NCBI RefSeq assembly: GCF_000519325.1
Contig: NZ_KI912613.1
Location: forward strand, 1,037,369 to 1,101,368
Source of the DNA: Patulibacter minatonensis DSM 18081
GTDB lineage: Bacteria > Actinomycetota > Thermoleophilia > Solirubrobacterales > Solirubrobacteraceae
DNA length: 64,000 nucleotides
Reading direction: 5' to 3'
The position numbers and the translations under genes are program-made. Positions 8,761 to 17,252 of this stretch are shown piece after piece. The notes under the pieces were generated by a model that was given only the letters and a program-made list of their open reading frames with translations, did no database searches and was not told the origin of the DNA. The stretch's first letter is position 1. Every line of letters begins with the position of its first letter.

Positions 8761-9293
8761 ACGCCGGCGGCGGACTGGCGCTTGTGCTCCGGGCGGTCGC
8801 GACGGAGCCCGGGCGTGCGGAGCAGCTTCAGCGGCGAGACGGGGCCGGTGCGCTCGACGAGGAACTCGACGCCGTCGCGCTCCTCGATCGCCTGCACCGC
8901 GGACTCCTGCTTGCGCCAGCCGAGCGCCCAGATCAGCAGGAACCCGGTGGCGACGCCCGCGACCTGCGGCAGCCAGATCGCCGCGACCCCGGACGCCATC
9001 GTCACGACGAACAGCGGCCAGAGGCGGTTCAGGAGCGTCAGGACCGGTCGTGGCTCCGGGAGCTGCTCGGCCGCCCGGGCCTCCGCCAGGACCTTCGCGA
9101 TCTGCGGGCTCGTCGCGTCGAGGGCGCCCGCCCGGATGCCGAACAGGCTCGCGAACAGCCACCAGATGCCGGAGATCACGGCCGGCATCGGGTCGCTGTT
9201 GACCTGCGCGTGCAGCACGACGAGCAGCCCGAGGACCGTCGCGGACGCGCCGGAGAGCAGGACGGTCGTGTGGAGGAGCTTGCGGAAGGTCAC
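8757..9293 (-). CDS. Small membrane protein of unknown function, coupled between otsB and a glycosyltransferase
   Basis: A 178-residue protein with three or four membrane segments: roughly residues 6-30 (VLLSGASATVLGLLVVLHA), 38-57 (ISGIWWLFASLFGIRAGA) and a longer hydrophobic stretch at 90-130 (FVVTMASGVAAIWLPQVAG, GFLLIWALGW). The tail is charged. The GTG start at 9293 overlaps the otsB stop by GTGA, and its own stop overlaps the next start by GTGA, so the three proteins should be made in fixed proportion. No family was recognised. A membrane partner for the downstream glycosyltransferase is possible. Confidence 0.75.
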   Translation of the reverse strand: MTFRKLLHTTVLLSGASATVLGLLVVLHAQVNSDPMPAVISGIWWLFASLFGIRAGALDATSPQIAKVLAEARAAEQLPEPRPVLTLLNRLWPLFVVTMASGVAAIWLPQVAGVATGFLLIWALGWRKQESAVQAIEERDGVEFLVERTGPVSPLKLLRTPGLRRDRPEHKRQSAAGV

Positions 9294-10123
9294 GGGAGCA
9301 GGAGCCCCTCGAGCATGGCACGGACGCCGTCGGTTCCCGCGACGGTGACGTCGGCCCCGTCCGAGACCTCCTGCGGTGCGCCGACGTCGACCGCCGCCAC
9401 GCAGACGGCGTGCGTCAGCGCCCCGGCGGACCGGAGCTCGCGCAGACCGGCGAACGCGTCGAGGTCGGTGCGGTCGTCGCCGGCGTAGAGCGCCGGGCCG
9501 GACGGGCGACCGTCGAGCAGCCAGCGTACGGCCGCGCCCTTGTCGAACGGGACGGGCGGCCGGAGCTCGAGGACCATGCGGCCGCGGTGCAGCACGAGCC
9601 CCTCGGCCTCGGCCCGCGCCCCGATCGACTCCGCGACGGCCTCCGAGGCGTCCTCGTCGTCGGCGCCGCGCCAGTGCAGCGCCTGGATCGGGCCCTTGTC
9701 CTCCAGCCGGAGGTCCCGGGCGGCGGGGCCGTCGTCCTGCGTGCCGGCCAGGAGGCCCTCGGCGAGCTCCCGGACGCGGGGCTCCCAGTCGGCGATCTCG
9801 GGCCGGACCTCGGGACCGTCGGCGCCGTGGCGGAGGATCTCCGTGCCGTGGTTGCCGACGTAGTGGAGGCCGTCGACGCCGACCATCGCGCGTGCGTCCT
9901 CCGTGCGCCGGCCCGTGATGCAGGCCACGAGCCCGTACCGCGCGACGACGGCGGCCACGACGGCGCGGGTCGCCTCCGGCACGGCCGCGTCGGCCGCCCG
10001 GGTGGTGATCGGAGCGAGGGTGCCGTCGACGTCGAGCAGGATCGCCGCCCGGTCGGGGTGCTCGCGCAGCGGGGCGAGCAGGTCGCCGTGTGGGCCGTCG
10101 GGCACGGGCGTAGTGTCGCGCAT
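9290..10123 (-). CDS. otsB: Trehalose-6-phosphate phosphatase
   Basis: A 277-residue HAD-superfamily enzyme that dephosphorylates trehalose 6-phosphate to trehalose in the cytoplasm. Motif I is LLDVDGTLAPI (Asp31 nucleophile, Asp33), followed by ITGR, VGNHGTE, the substrate-binding LEDKG and late GDDRTDLDAF with metal-binding aspartates, all typical of OtsB. Length is normal. The ATG at 10123 is preferred over an in-frame GTG at 10132; neither has a strong ribosome site. No otsA is in the window, so its substrate must come from a synthase elsewhere. It is first of three GTGA-coupled genes and is divergent from the TauE/SafE gene at 10171. Confidence 0.93.
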   Translation of the reverse strand: MRDTTPVPDGPHGDLLAPLREHPDRAAILLDVDGTLAPITTRAADAAVPEATRAVVAAVVARYGLVACITGRRTEDARAMVGVDGLHYVGNHGTEILRHGADGPEVRPEIADWEPRVRELAEGLLAGTQDDGPAARDLRLEDKGPIQALHWRGADDEDASEAVAESIGARAEAEGLVLHRGRMVLELRPPVPFDKGAAVRWLLDGRPSGPALYAGDDRTDLDAFAGLRELRSAGALTHAVCVAAVDVGAPQEVSDGADVTVAGTDGVRAMLEGLLLP

Positions 10124-10157
10124 CCCGGGCACCCCGGGTCCACCACCCGGCCCGGAC

Positions 10158-10163
10158 TACGAT
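10158..10163 (+). promoter_or_regulatory. Candidate -10 of a leaderless promoter for the TauE/SafE gene
   Basis: TACGAT ends 7 nt before the GTG start at 10171, so transcription would begin at or next to the start codon. No ribosome site is present. The same arrangement is seen at several other genes in the window. Confidence 0.5.
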
Positions 10164-10170
10164 CCCCCCC

Positions 10171-10950
10171 GTGGATCGACGTCGAACCGGAGCGATCGCC
10201 GGGATCGGCACCGTCGCGGGCCTCTTCAGCGGCCTGTTCGGGGTCGGGGGCGGCGTCGTGATGGTCCCGCTCCTGATCCTGCTGCTGCAGATGGACGAGC
10301 GCCGGGCGACCAGCACCTCGCTCGGGGCGATCGTCCTGATCGCGAGCGCGGCGACCCTGACCCAGGGCGCGTACGGGACCCTCCACGTGACCGAGGGCCT
10401 GCTCGTCGGCGTCCCCGCCCTCCTCGGGGTGCTGTCCGGGACCTGGCTGCAGCAGCGGATCCCGGCCCGCCGCGTCTCCCTGATCTTCGCGGTCCTCCTG
10501 ATCGCCGTCGCCATCAGCATGGTCCTCTCCAACGGCGACGCCGACGGCTCCGGCGGCGACCTCGATGCCGGCCGCGTCGCCCTCGCCGCCCTGTTCGGCT
10601 ACGCCGCCGGCGTCGTCTCCGGCCTGCTCGGCGTCGGCGGCGGCACCCTGTTCGTCCCGGGCCTGATCTACGTCCTGGGCCTCGGCCACGTCGACGCCGA
10701 GGCCACGTCGCTCCTGGCGATGGTCCCGATGTCGCTCCTGGGCGCCTGGCGCCAGCACCGCTACGGCAACCTCGAGCTCCGCACCTCGATCACGATGGGC
10801 CTCCTGGCGATCCCGGGCGCCCTCGTCGGCGTCGTCCTCGCCAACGCGTTGCCCGTCCGGGTCCTGGAGATCGGCTTCGCGCTGCTGCTGGTCTACGTGG
10901 CGCAGCGCCTGGGGCGGCGGGGGCTGCAGAAGGAGCCGGAGACGGCCTGA
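10171..10950 (+). CDS. TauE/SafE-family membrane transporter
   Basis: A 259-residue integral membrane protein with about eight hydrophobic segments. The two repeats of the family each carry the signature: GLFSGLFGVGGGVVMVP near residue 20 and GVVSGLLGVGGGTLFVP near residue 155. The family exports or takes up sulfite, sulfoacetate or other organosulfur anions. The substrate here is not predictable, since no sulfur gene is adjacent. The GTG start has no ribosome site, but a -10-like TACGAT precedes it. It is divergent from otsB. A 39-bp palindromic repeat follows the stop. Confidence 0.9.
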   Translation: MDRRRTGAIAGIGTVAGLFSGLFGVGGGVVMVPLLILLLQMDERRATSTSLGAIVLIASAATLTQGAYGTLHVTEGLLVGVPALLGVLSGTWLQQRIPARRVSLIFAVLLIAVAISMVLSNGDADGSGGDLDAGRVALAALFGYAAGVVSGLLGVGGGTLFVPGLIYVLGLGHVDAEATSLLAMVPMSLLGAWRQHRYGNLELRTSITMGLLAIPGALVGVVLANALPVRVLEIGFALLLVYVAQRLGRRGLQKEPETA

Positions 10951-10980
10951 CGCGGGTCGGGGCCGCGGCCGCCGTGGTCC

Positions 10981-11019
10981 GCGTCGGATCCGGGACCTCC
11001 GCGGTACACGATCCGACAC
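10981..11019. repeat. 39-bp nested palindromic repeat, copy 1
   Basis: This copy of the dispersed 39-bp element lies between the convergent genes ending at 10950 and 11034. Its arms are GCGTCGGATC and GATCCGACAC, with inner GCGGTAC. Flanking bases extend the outer inverted repeat to about 17 bp with one mismatch (TGGTCC before, GGACCA after). Other copies are at 16125, 16195 and 36983. It may act as a bidirectional terminator or a REP-like element. Confidence 0.85.
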
Positions 11020-11033
11020 GGACCACCGGCCCC

Positions 11034-13043
11034 CTACTTCCGGGGCAGCACCTTCAGGTTGAAGGTGGCCGCCAGCTTCAGGCCGTCCCCGGAGAAGGAC
11101 ACCTTCACCGTCGCCGAGTCGCCCCGGCGGAGGGTCCGGCGCATCGCCGCGGTCGGGCGCATCCGCACCGTGAACGACTTCCCGGCGGCGATGGTCAGCG
11201 TCCGGGAGCCGACGATCGAGCTCGTCCGGCGGACCAGGACCCGGACGCGGCAGGAGCCGGAGCCCTTGCCGCAGGCGACCTCGAACGCGAACCGGCCCTG
11301 GGAGTCGAGGCGCGCGGAGCGGGTGCTCGACGAGACCGTCTTCAGGACCGGCGCGGCCGGCGGGTCCGGGCTCGCGGGCGGGGCCGGTGCCGCGGGCGTG
11401 GTCGGCGCGTCCGGCGTCGTCGCGACGGGCGGCGTCGGCAGCGCCGGGACGACGATCGACACCGTGGTCGTCGTGGTCTGGCCCGCGGAGTCCGTGACGG
11501 TGGCGGTCAGCGGGACGGTGGTCCCGGCCTGCGCCGCGGTCGGCGTGTACGAGAACTCGTACGGCCGCGTCGACAGCGTGGCGACCGGCGCGCCGGCGGC
11601 GGTCAGCGTCACCGACCGGACCCCGAAGTCGTCCGACGCCCGGACCACCGGGGAGATCGTCGTGCCGACCGGGACGACGTCGCCCGCGGTCGGGTCGACG
11701 ATCGCGGCCTCGGGGGCCGCGTCGGGCGTCTTCGCCGGCAGCGCGAGGGCCGCGGCCGACGTGCGGAACGGGTCGGCGACGGTGCCGGCCTCGGTCGTCA
11801 GGCTCGGCGCCGCCGGGGTCCCGGCGTCGGTGCCCGAGCCGCCCTGGCAGAACGTCGTCGGGCTGCTGGGCGCGCCGAGGACGTTGCCGCCGGTGCGGAC
11901 CGGGCCGAGTGCGCATCCCCAGTAGTTGCCGGTGGCGAGCGCGGGGGCACCGGTGCGGATGGCGGCGTTGGCCGCGTCGGCGTTGTAGATCGCGAAGCCG
12001 TCGCCGCCGAACGTCGTGCCCGTGACCTGGAAGGCCCGGACGCCGGGGTTCGTGACGTCGTCGCCGGTGTCGGCGTCCGCGAGCAGCAGGCCGACGGAGG
12101 CCCGGGCGTTCGCGCTGCCCGTCCCCGCGACGCCGTTCCAGACGTCGACGATCTCGCTGCCCGTGACCCGGCCGCGCTGACCGGACTGGTACCGCACGCC
12201 GGTCTGGGTGCTCGCGGCGCCGCCCTTGGCACCGACGATCCGGCTGCGGAGCACCGAGCCGTAGGCGTTCACGTTCGAGCGCGTCGTGTTCGTGGCCGCC
12301 CCGTCCGCCCCTCCGACGGAGGCGTCGAAGAGGACCCCGCCCGCCCCGAAGCCGGTCACGAGGCTGTCCTCGACCGTCACCTGGCGGCGGATGCCGCCGA
12401 GGACGGCGCTCTGCAGCGAGTTGGTCTGGACGATGCCCCAGCCGTGCGGGCGGCCCGCGACGGCGTCGGCGGCGGGACGGCGGAGCGGCCCGACGACGCT
12501 CTTCGCCACGCGACCGGAGGTGTTGAAGAACGCGATGCCGGCCTCGGCGTAGGCGTCGGGCGACTCGACGGTGACGCCCGAGAGGTCGAGGAAGTTCTCG
12601 TTGTCGTCGGAGGACCCGAGCGTCTGGCGGTTGACGGAGATGACGTTGCCGCCGCCGTCGCGCAAGTACGGGACCGTGCCGGCGAGCGAGTCGCCGAGCT
12701 CGGCCGCGGGCATGATCGTGACCTTGTCGGCGCCCGCGCCCCGGATCGTCAGGGGCTTCGTGATCGTCAGGCCGTTCCGCGAGCCCTGCTGGGCGAAGCT
12801 CTGGGTGTTGCCGTACGGCGGGGTGGACTGCTCGCGGTACACGCCGTCGCAGATCACGACGGTGTCATGGGCGGCGGCCTGGTCGACCGCGTCCTGGATG
12901 GACGTGAAGCCGGCTGATGGGCACTGGGCGCGGTCGTCGTCGACCGTGTAGGTGGCGGCGCTCGCGGCGGCCGGTGCGGCCGCGCCGACGAGCACGACCG
13001 CGAGGAGGGTGCGCCGGAGTCGACGGAGGGGCGGAGACGTCAT
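11034..13043 (-). CDS. Secreted right-handed beta-helix protein with Ig-like and basic C-terminal domains
   Basis: A 669-residue protein. A signal peptide (RRLRRTLLAVVLVGAAAPAAASA, residues about 7-29) precedes a parallel beta-helix region (about 30-390) that opens with TYTVDDD, FTSIQDAVDQA and TVVICDGVY, the usual start of pectate-lyase-like helices. A low-complexity stretch leads to an Ig-like module (about 440-530: AAIVDPTAGDVV, PYEFSYTP), a Pro/Ala linker, and a C-terminal basic module with paired cysteines (VACGKGSGSCRVRV). No clear catalytic residues were identified, so it may bind or cleave polysaccharide. The ATG at 13043 was chosen because it begins the signal peptide. It is divergent from the secreted hydrolase at 13330; the shared region holds a large inverted repeat. 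Confidence 0.85.
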   Translation of the reverse strand: MTSPPLRRLRRTLLAVVLVGAAAPAAASAATYTVDDDRAQCPSAGFTSIQDAVDQAAAHDTVVICDGVYREQSTPPYGNTQSFAQQGSRNGLTITKPLTIRGAGADKVTIMPAAELGDSLAGTVPYLRDGGGNVISVNRQTLGSSDDNENFLDLSGVTVESPDAYAEAGIAFFNTSGRVAKSVVGPLRRPAADAVAGRPHGWGIVQTNSLQSAVLGGIRRQVTVEDSLVTGFGAGGVLFDASVGGADGAATNTTRSNVNAYGSVLRSRIVGAKGGAASTQTGVRYQSGQRGRVTGSEIVDVWNGVAGTGSANARASVGLLLADADTGDDVTNPGVRAFQVTGTTFGGDGFAIYNADAANAAIRTGAPALATGNYWGCALGPVRTGGNVLGAPSSPTTFCQGGSGTDAGTPAAPSLTTEAGTVADPFRTSAAALALPAKTPDAAPEAAIVDPTAGDVVPVGTTISPVVRASDDFGVRSVTLTAAGAPVATLSTRPYEFSYTPTAAQAGTTVPLTATVTDSAGQTTTTTVSIVVPALPTPPVATTPDAPTTPAAPAPPASPDPPAAPVLKTVSSSTRSARLDSQGRFAFEVACGKGSGSCRVRVLVRRTSSIVGSRTLTIAAGKSFTVRMRPTAAMRRTLRRGDSATVKVSFSGDGLKLAATFNLKVLPRK

Positions 13044-13100
13044 GGGATGCGGTGCACCTCGGTGCGTGGTCGACAGTGATCGGCGATGAACGATGTCCAC

Positions 13101-13138
13101 GCGTTGGATATCTCTGCTTGAACTGCAGAATCCAACGC
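13101..13138. promoter_or_regulatory. Nested palindrome and candidate bidirectional promoter
   Basis: A perfect 9-bp inverted repeat (GCGTTGGAT at 13101-13109, ATCCAACGC at 13130-13138) encloses a second one (TCTGC 13113-13117, GCAGA 13125-13129). On each strand TTGGAT is followed after 16 bp by a plausible -10 (CAGAAT at 13126-13131 on plus, AGATAT on minus). This AT-richer element lies between the two divergent exported-protein genes and could be a shared promoter with an operator. Confidence 0.55.
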
Positions 13139-13193
13139 ACAGGGGCCGGTACGGCGAGCCGGAACTCTAGGCGCAAGCCCTCGCGACGTTGGA

Positions 13194-13250
13194 ATCCGGT
13201 GTGTTCTGTACGCCGCGTCTCCGTCTGTCCGGATGGCGTACGAACGTTCG
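13194..13250 (+). ncRNA. Candidate structured 5' leader (possible H-type pseudoknot) of the secreted hydrolase gene
   Basis: Two interleaved inverted repeats are present: ATCCGG 13194-13199 pairs with CCGGAT 13229-13234, and GTACGCC 13208-13214 pairs with GGCGTAC 13235-13241. The 3' halves touch, so both stems could stack as an H-type pseudoknot. A perfect palindrome CGAACGTTCG follows at 13241-13250. The structure would lie in the mRNA leader, about 80 nt before the GTG at 13330. It could instead be a cluster of protein-binding sites. Confidence 0.35.
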
Positions 13251-13329
13251 GTTCTGCGTCCATACGGTTGTCGGCGGTCCCGTGGCTCCCGCTGCGGCGA
13301 CGGTCCTCGTCATCCATGCACGGAGAACT

Positions 13330-16044
13330 GTGAACATCGCCCGCGCCCCCCTCGGGGCTCTATCCGCCACGGTGCTCGCGCTCGTGGCCGTCCTCCTGGC
13401 GGCCGTCCCATCAGCCGCCCGCGCCGCCGACCCGGACCCGATGCTGCGGGGGCCGTACGGCTTCACCACCTCGGAGAACGCGCCGTCGAAGAACTTCACG
13501 GCCGGCACGGTCAACCTGCAGGAGCCGAACGCCGCCGGCGGCGCCACGACCGGCCCGGCCGCCGCGGCCTCGCTGCAGATCCGCGGCTCGCTCTACACCC
13601 CGGTCGGACGCACCGAGCGCTCGCCGGTGATCGTGCTGGTCCACGGCAACCACGGCTCGTGCGACACGGGCGCCGCGCCGAACTGCACGGTCTTCAAGCG
13701 CAACGACCGCGGCTACGCCTACCTCGGCGAGAACCTGGCCACCTGGGGCTACACGGTCGTCTCGATCGATCAGGACCAGCTCATCTACTACCAGGACCAG
13801 AACATGGCGAAGGGGATGCACCAGCGTCGCCTGCTGATCGCCGCCACCCTGGACGCCCTCTACAAGGCCGACGCCGAGGGTCTCACGGGCCCCGACCAGA
13901 ACATCGGCGACTCGCTGAAGGGCAAGCTCGACCTCACGCGCATCGGCCTCATGGGCCACTCCCGCGGCGGCGACGCGGTGACGAGCTTCATCGACTACAA
14001 CCGCACCCGCCCGGCCCCCGGTCGGCGGTACCCGCTGCGCGGCGTCATCGCGCTCGCGCCGACCGACTACGAGCGCCGCGCGCCGACGAAGGTGCCGTTC
14101 CTCTCGATCCTCCCGCAGTGCGACGGCGACGTCTCCAACCTGCAGGGCGCGCGCTTCTACGAGCGGGGCCAGCAGGCCGACCCGGACAACCCGTTCCCGC
14201 TGCTCCAGGTGGGCGTCCTCGGCACGAACCACAACTGGTACAACAGCGTCTGGGCCGCCGACGGCGAGGACAGCAACCCCAACGACGCCGCGTGCGCCGT
14301 GTCGCAGCCCAACAACCTCCGCCTCAGCGGCGGGCGCTCGGTCAACGACCCGGCCCTGCCCACGCTCGACCGCGGAGCGAGCCCCGGCGGTACCTACACC
14401 TTCAACAACCGCGGTGACGGCAACCCGGCGCTGATGGGGGACCAGGAGCGCGTCGGTCTCTCGCTGATGTCCTCGTTCTTCCGGCGCTACGTCGGCGGCG
14501 AGGGCGCGTTCGACCGATTCATGACGGGCGAGCGCAACGCCGACGGCCTGTCCGAGCTGCCGGAGACCGCCTGCCCGAACCAGCAGGTCTCGTTCGGCAC
14601 GCCGGCGACCGGCACCGACGGCACCCGGATCGCGTGCAACGAGCGGACCCTGACCGACTACGTCGCCCCCGCCTCCGAGCGCGAGGACGTCATCGGCCCG
14701 GACGCCGACACCCCGCTGACGACCAGCGCGGTCGGCACGGCGCTCGTCTCGAGCGGCTTCGCCAACCCGTTCACGGCCGACGGCGGCGTGCTGCCGGTCC
14801 CGGCCACGACGACCACCGGGCTCGACTGGTGCAACCCGGAGCCCGACGACTTCGCCCCGGCGCAGATCGGCAAGCCGTCCTACCCGACCGCGAAGAAGGC
14901 GTGCCCGCTCCCGGGCGTCGCCGCCCTCGGCGGACAGGCCGGCCAGCGCGAGAACGGCCCGGTCAACCAGTCCTACGGCCTGCAGCTCTCGGCCGCCTGG
15001 GAGAACCCGGTCGGCACGACGGGCAAGCCGGCGACGATCGCGACGCGGATCCCCGCAGCCGACGGTGACGTCTCGGGCAAGAAGGCCCTCGCGCTCGCCG
15101 CGGGCGTGAACTTCTTCGACCCGCGCAACATCGACCCGCTGAACCCGGACCGCAGCGCGATCACCGCCGCGACCCGCGTCGGCTCCGCGGCGGAGTGGGC
15201 CCCGACCACCTGGACGCAGGACTTCACCATCGCGGTGACGGACGCGGCCGGGCACGAGGGGACCGTCTCGGCGGCGAGCCAGCGCTACGGCAACGCGCTG
15301 CAGCCGTCGGTCGGCTCGACCACCAGCAAGGTCCACATCCTGCTGCACGAGATCCGCGTCCCGCTCGGCGACTTCGCCGCCCAGGGCGTCGACCTGAAGA
15401 CGGTCCGGAAGGTCGAGCTGCGCTTCGGCGAGGCCGGCAAGCCGGCGCAGGGCTCCGTCCAGCTGGCGGACGTCCGGTTCCAGGAGGACACGGCGGGCAC
15501 GAAGGTCCTCGTCGACGACGCGGCCGCCGACGGTCCGTCGACGGGTCCCGCGACGTCGGGCCCGAGCCCGGCGACGATCCTCGCCTCCTCCCCGCGCGCC
15601 GCGGCCTCCCCGGCGCTCCCGGACGCGATCGGCGTCGACGGCGTGACGACGGTGACGAAGGCCGGCGCCTGCGTCGACCGGACCGCACCGCGGACCAGCG
15701 GCGTGAAGGTCGCGCTGAAGGGCCGGAGGCTCACGGTCTCGGGCAGGGCGACCGACGCGGGCTGCGTCACGAAGACCCGCTCGGCCGCCAAGGGGCGCGT
15801 GACGTCGGTGCAGGTCACGCTCGCGAAGGCCGCGGGCAAGAAGGTCCGGTTCGTCCGCGGCACCGGCGCGCTGTCGAAGCCGATGGCGAAGGCCAGCGCG
15901 GTCGCGCTGGTCGCGAAGGGCACCTCGAGCTGGACCCTGAAGCCGACAGGCCGCCTGGCGAAGGGCCGCTACGCGATGACGGTCCGCGCCTACGACGCGG
16001 CGGGCAACGTGCGGGCGAGCACCCGCACGGTGACCGTCCGCTGA
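13330..16044 (+). CDS. Large secreted alpha/beta-hydrolase with C-terminal Ig-like domain
   Basis: A 904-residue protein starting at GTG 13330 with GGAG 5 bases upstream. A signal peptide (about residues 1-33, SATVLALVAVLLAAVPSAARA) precedes an alpha/beta-hydrolase domain: VIVLVHGNHGS (oxyanion), MGHSRGGDAV (Ser nucleophile in GxSxG), LPQCDGDV (probable Asp) and GTNHNWYNS (probable His). The layout resembles secreted esterase/lipase or polyester-hydrolase folds. A long central region (about 420-780) is of unknown function, and the last 120 residues form an Ig-like module (KGRRLTVSGRA to YDAAGNVRA). The substrate is unknown. It is divergent from the beta-helix gene; the leader may be structured. 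A hairpin and two copies of the 39-bp palindrome follow. Confidence 0.85.
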   Translation: MNIARAPLGALSATVLALVAVLLAAVPSAARAADPDPMLRGPYGFTTSENAPSKNFTAGTVNLQEPNAAGGATTGPAAAASLQIRGSLYTPVGRTERSPVIVLVHGNHGSCDTGAAPNCTVFKRNDRGYAYLGENLATWGYTVVSIDQDQLIYYQDQNMAKGMHQRRLLIAATLDALYKADAEGLTGPDQNIGDSLKGKLDLTRIGLMGHSRGGDAVTSFIDYNRTRPAPGRRYPLRGVIALAPTDYERRAPTKVPFLSILPQCDGDVSNLQGARFYERGQQADPDNPFPLLQVGVLGTNHNWYNSVWAADGEDSNPNDAACAVSQPNNLRLSGGRSVNDPALPTLDRGASPGGTYTFNNRGDGNPALMGDQERVGLSLMSSFFRRYVGGEGAFDRFMTGERNADGLSELPETACPNQQVSFGTPATGTDGTRIACNERTLTDYVAPASEREDVIGPDADTPLTTSAVGTALVSSGFANPFTADGGVLPVPATTTTGLDWCNPEPDDFAPAQIGKPSYPTAKKACPLPGVAALGGQAGQRENGPVNQSYGLQLSAAWENPVGTTGKPATIATRIPAADGDVSGKKALALAAGVNFFDPRNIDPLNPDRSAITAATRVGSAAEWAPTTWTQDFTIAVTDAAGHEGTVSAASQRYGNALQPSVGSTTSKVHILLHEIRVPLGDFAAQGVDLKTVRKVELRFGEAGKPAQGSVQLADVRFQEDTAGTKVLVDDAAADGPSTGPATSGPSPATILASSPRAAASPALPDAIGVDGVTTVTKAGACVDRTAPRTSGVKVALKGRRLTVSGRATDAGCVTKTRSAAKGRVTSVQVTLAKAAGKKVRFVRGTGALSKPMAKASAVALVAKGTSSWTLKPTGRLAKGRYAMTVRAYDAAGNVRASTRTVTVR

Positions 16045-16051
16045 GGACGCG

Positions 16052-16083
16052 CGCCGCGGCCGTCCTCCGGGGCGGCCGCGGCG
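16052..16083. terminator. GC hairpin after the secreted hydrolase gene
   Basis: A perfect 10-bp inverted repeat (arms 16052-16061 and 16074-16083, 12-nt loop) starts 7 bp after the stop codon. No T tract is present. Confidence 0.5.
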
Positions 16084-16124
16084 GGTGGGGCGCGGGCGGC
16101 GTGAGCGGGGGACGGCCGCCCACC

Positions 16125-16163
16125 GTGTCGGATCCGGTACCTCCGCGGTACGCGATCCGACAC
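16125..16163. repeat. 39-bp nested palindromic repeat, copy 2
   Basis: This is the cleanest copy: outer arms GTGTCGGATC and GATCCGACAC, inner GGTACC and GCGGTAC. It lies between convergent genes (stops at 16044 and 16259), 70 bp start to start from copy 3. Confidence 0.9.
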
Positions 16164-16194
16164 AGCGGGCCCCGGGCAACCGCCCTCGTGGTCC

Positions 16195-16233
16195 GTGTCG
16201 AGTTCGGTACCTCTGCGGTACACGATCCGACGC
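16195..16233. repeat. 39-bp nested palindromic repeat, copy 3
   Basis: This copy has the same length and orientation as copy 2, with left arm GTGTCGAGTT and right arm GATCCGACGC. Two adjacent copies share one convergent intergenic gap. Confidence 0.85.
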
Positions 16234-16258
16234 GGCCGGCCCGCGCTGCGCCGCGCCC

Positions 16259-17152
16259 TCAGCCGTTCCCGAGCCCGTGCTCCAGCGCGTCCTTGATGGT
16301 CGCGTCCAGCGCGTTGAGGCGGTGGAGCGTCGCGGCCTCGGCGGAGCGGAAGCGGCCGCCCGCGCGCTCGGCGCCGTGGTGGGTGAGGACGCAGTGGGCG
16401 AGGTGCATCCAGCGGGTCTCGTCGACGCCGGCGCGGCGGGCGGGCTCGGCGATGATCCGCAGGCCGAGCTCGATGTGGCCGAGCATCTCTCCCTGCTCGG
16501 TCCGCCCGATCTCGGCCGCGTAGGTGAACTCGCGGGTGCGTCCGAGGTCGTGGACGATGCAGGCCGTCAGCAGGAGGTCGCGGTTCAGGCCCGGGTGGTG
16601 GACGCACGCCTCCTGTGCGAGCGCCCCGACCGCGACGGTGTGCTCGAGCAGCCCGCCGAGGTAGCTGTGGTGTCCGCCGATCGTGCACGGCGCGAGGCGC
16701 CAGCGGCGGCGCAGGGCCTCGTCGCCGAGCAGCTCGCGCAGCAGCCCGCCGAACGTGTCGTCGCCGACCTCGCCCGCCAGGCCCTCGAGGAAGCCGTCGA
16801 GCTCGTCGAGGTCGCGGTAGGCCGTCGGCAGGAACTGGGTCGGATCGATCTCCGCCGGGTCCAGCCGCTTGACGACCGTGAGCTCCGCGACGAGCTCCTC
16901 GCGGTAGCGGTCGACCGTGCCCGCGACCTGGACGACGTCCCCGCGCTGGAACGCGGCGTCGAGCCGGTCGACGTCCTTGAAGATCCGGGCCGGCATCGTG
17001 CCGGTGCGGTCTCGCAGGTCGAGCGCCAGGTACGCACCACCGGAGCGTCCCTGGGAGCGGTCCTTCCGGATGCACGCGAAGGCGCCGGCGATGCGGTCGC
17101 CCGGCCCGAGGGCTGCGAGGGAGGCGGGTGCGGGAGGCGGAGGCGTGGACAC
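16259..17152 (-). CDS. YhaM-like 3'-5' exoribonuclease (OB fold plus HD domain)
   Basis: A 297-residue protein. Residues 14-100 form an OB-fold nucleic-acid-binding domain (GAFACIRKDRSQGRSGGAYL, RTGTMPARIF, GDVVQVAG). Residues 145-290 form an HD phosphohydrolase domain: HHSYLGGLLEHT, CIVHDLGRTREF (catalytic HD) and LAHCVLTHHG. This order is that of YhaM/CBF1, which trims RNA or single-stranded DNA 3' ends. Length matches the family. It starts at GTG 17152 without a visible ribosome site and diverges from the PAC2 gene. Confidence 0.88.
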   Translation of the reverse strand: MSTPPPPAPASLAALGPGDRIAGAFACIRKDRSQGRSGGAYLALDLRDRTGTMPARIFKDVDRLDAAFQRGDVVQVAGTVDRYREELVAELTVVKRLDPAEIDPTQFLPTAYRDLDELDGFLEGLAGEVGDDTFGGLLRELLGDEALRRRWRLAPCTIGGHHSYLGGLLEHTVAVGALAQEACVHHPGLNRDLLLTACIVHDLGRTREFTYAAEIGRTEQGEMLGHIELGLRIIAEPARRAGVDETRWMHLAHCVLTHHGAERAGGRFRSAEAATLHRLNALDATIKDALEHGLGNG

Positions 17153-17252
17153 GAGGTCGGGTGGCGGAGGACCTGATGGGCCCGCGGTGCACGAAGCATC
17201 CCGCGCGGACGCCGTTCGCTACCGCCCGTAGCCATCTTGTACCGTCAATCGG

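Noticed and set aside
13237-13250. LexA box at CGAACGTTCG
   Set aside because: The arms lack the 4-bp spacer, so it is listed only as a palindrome.
13189-13329. Longer start for the secreted hydrolase
   Set aside because: The extra 47 residues would precede a normal signal peptide. GTG 13330 has a ribosome site, and the region holds palindromes.
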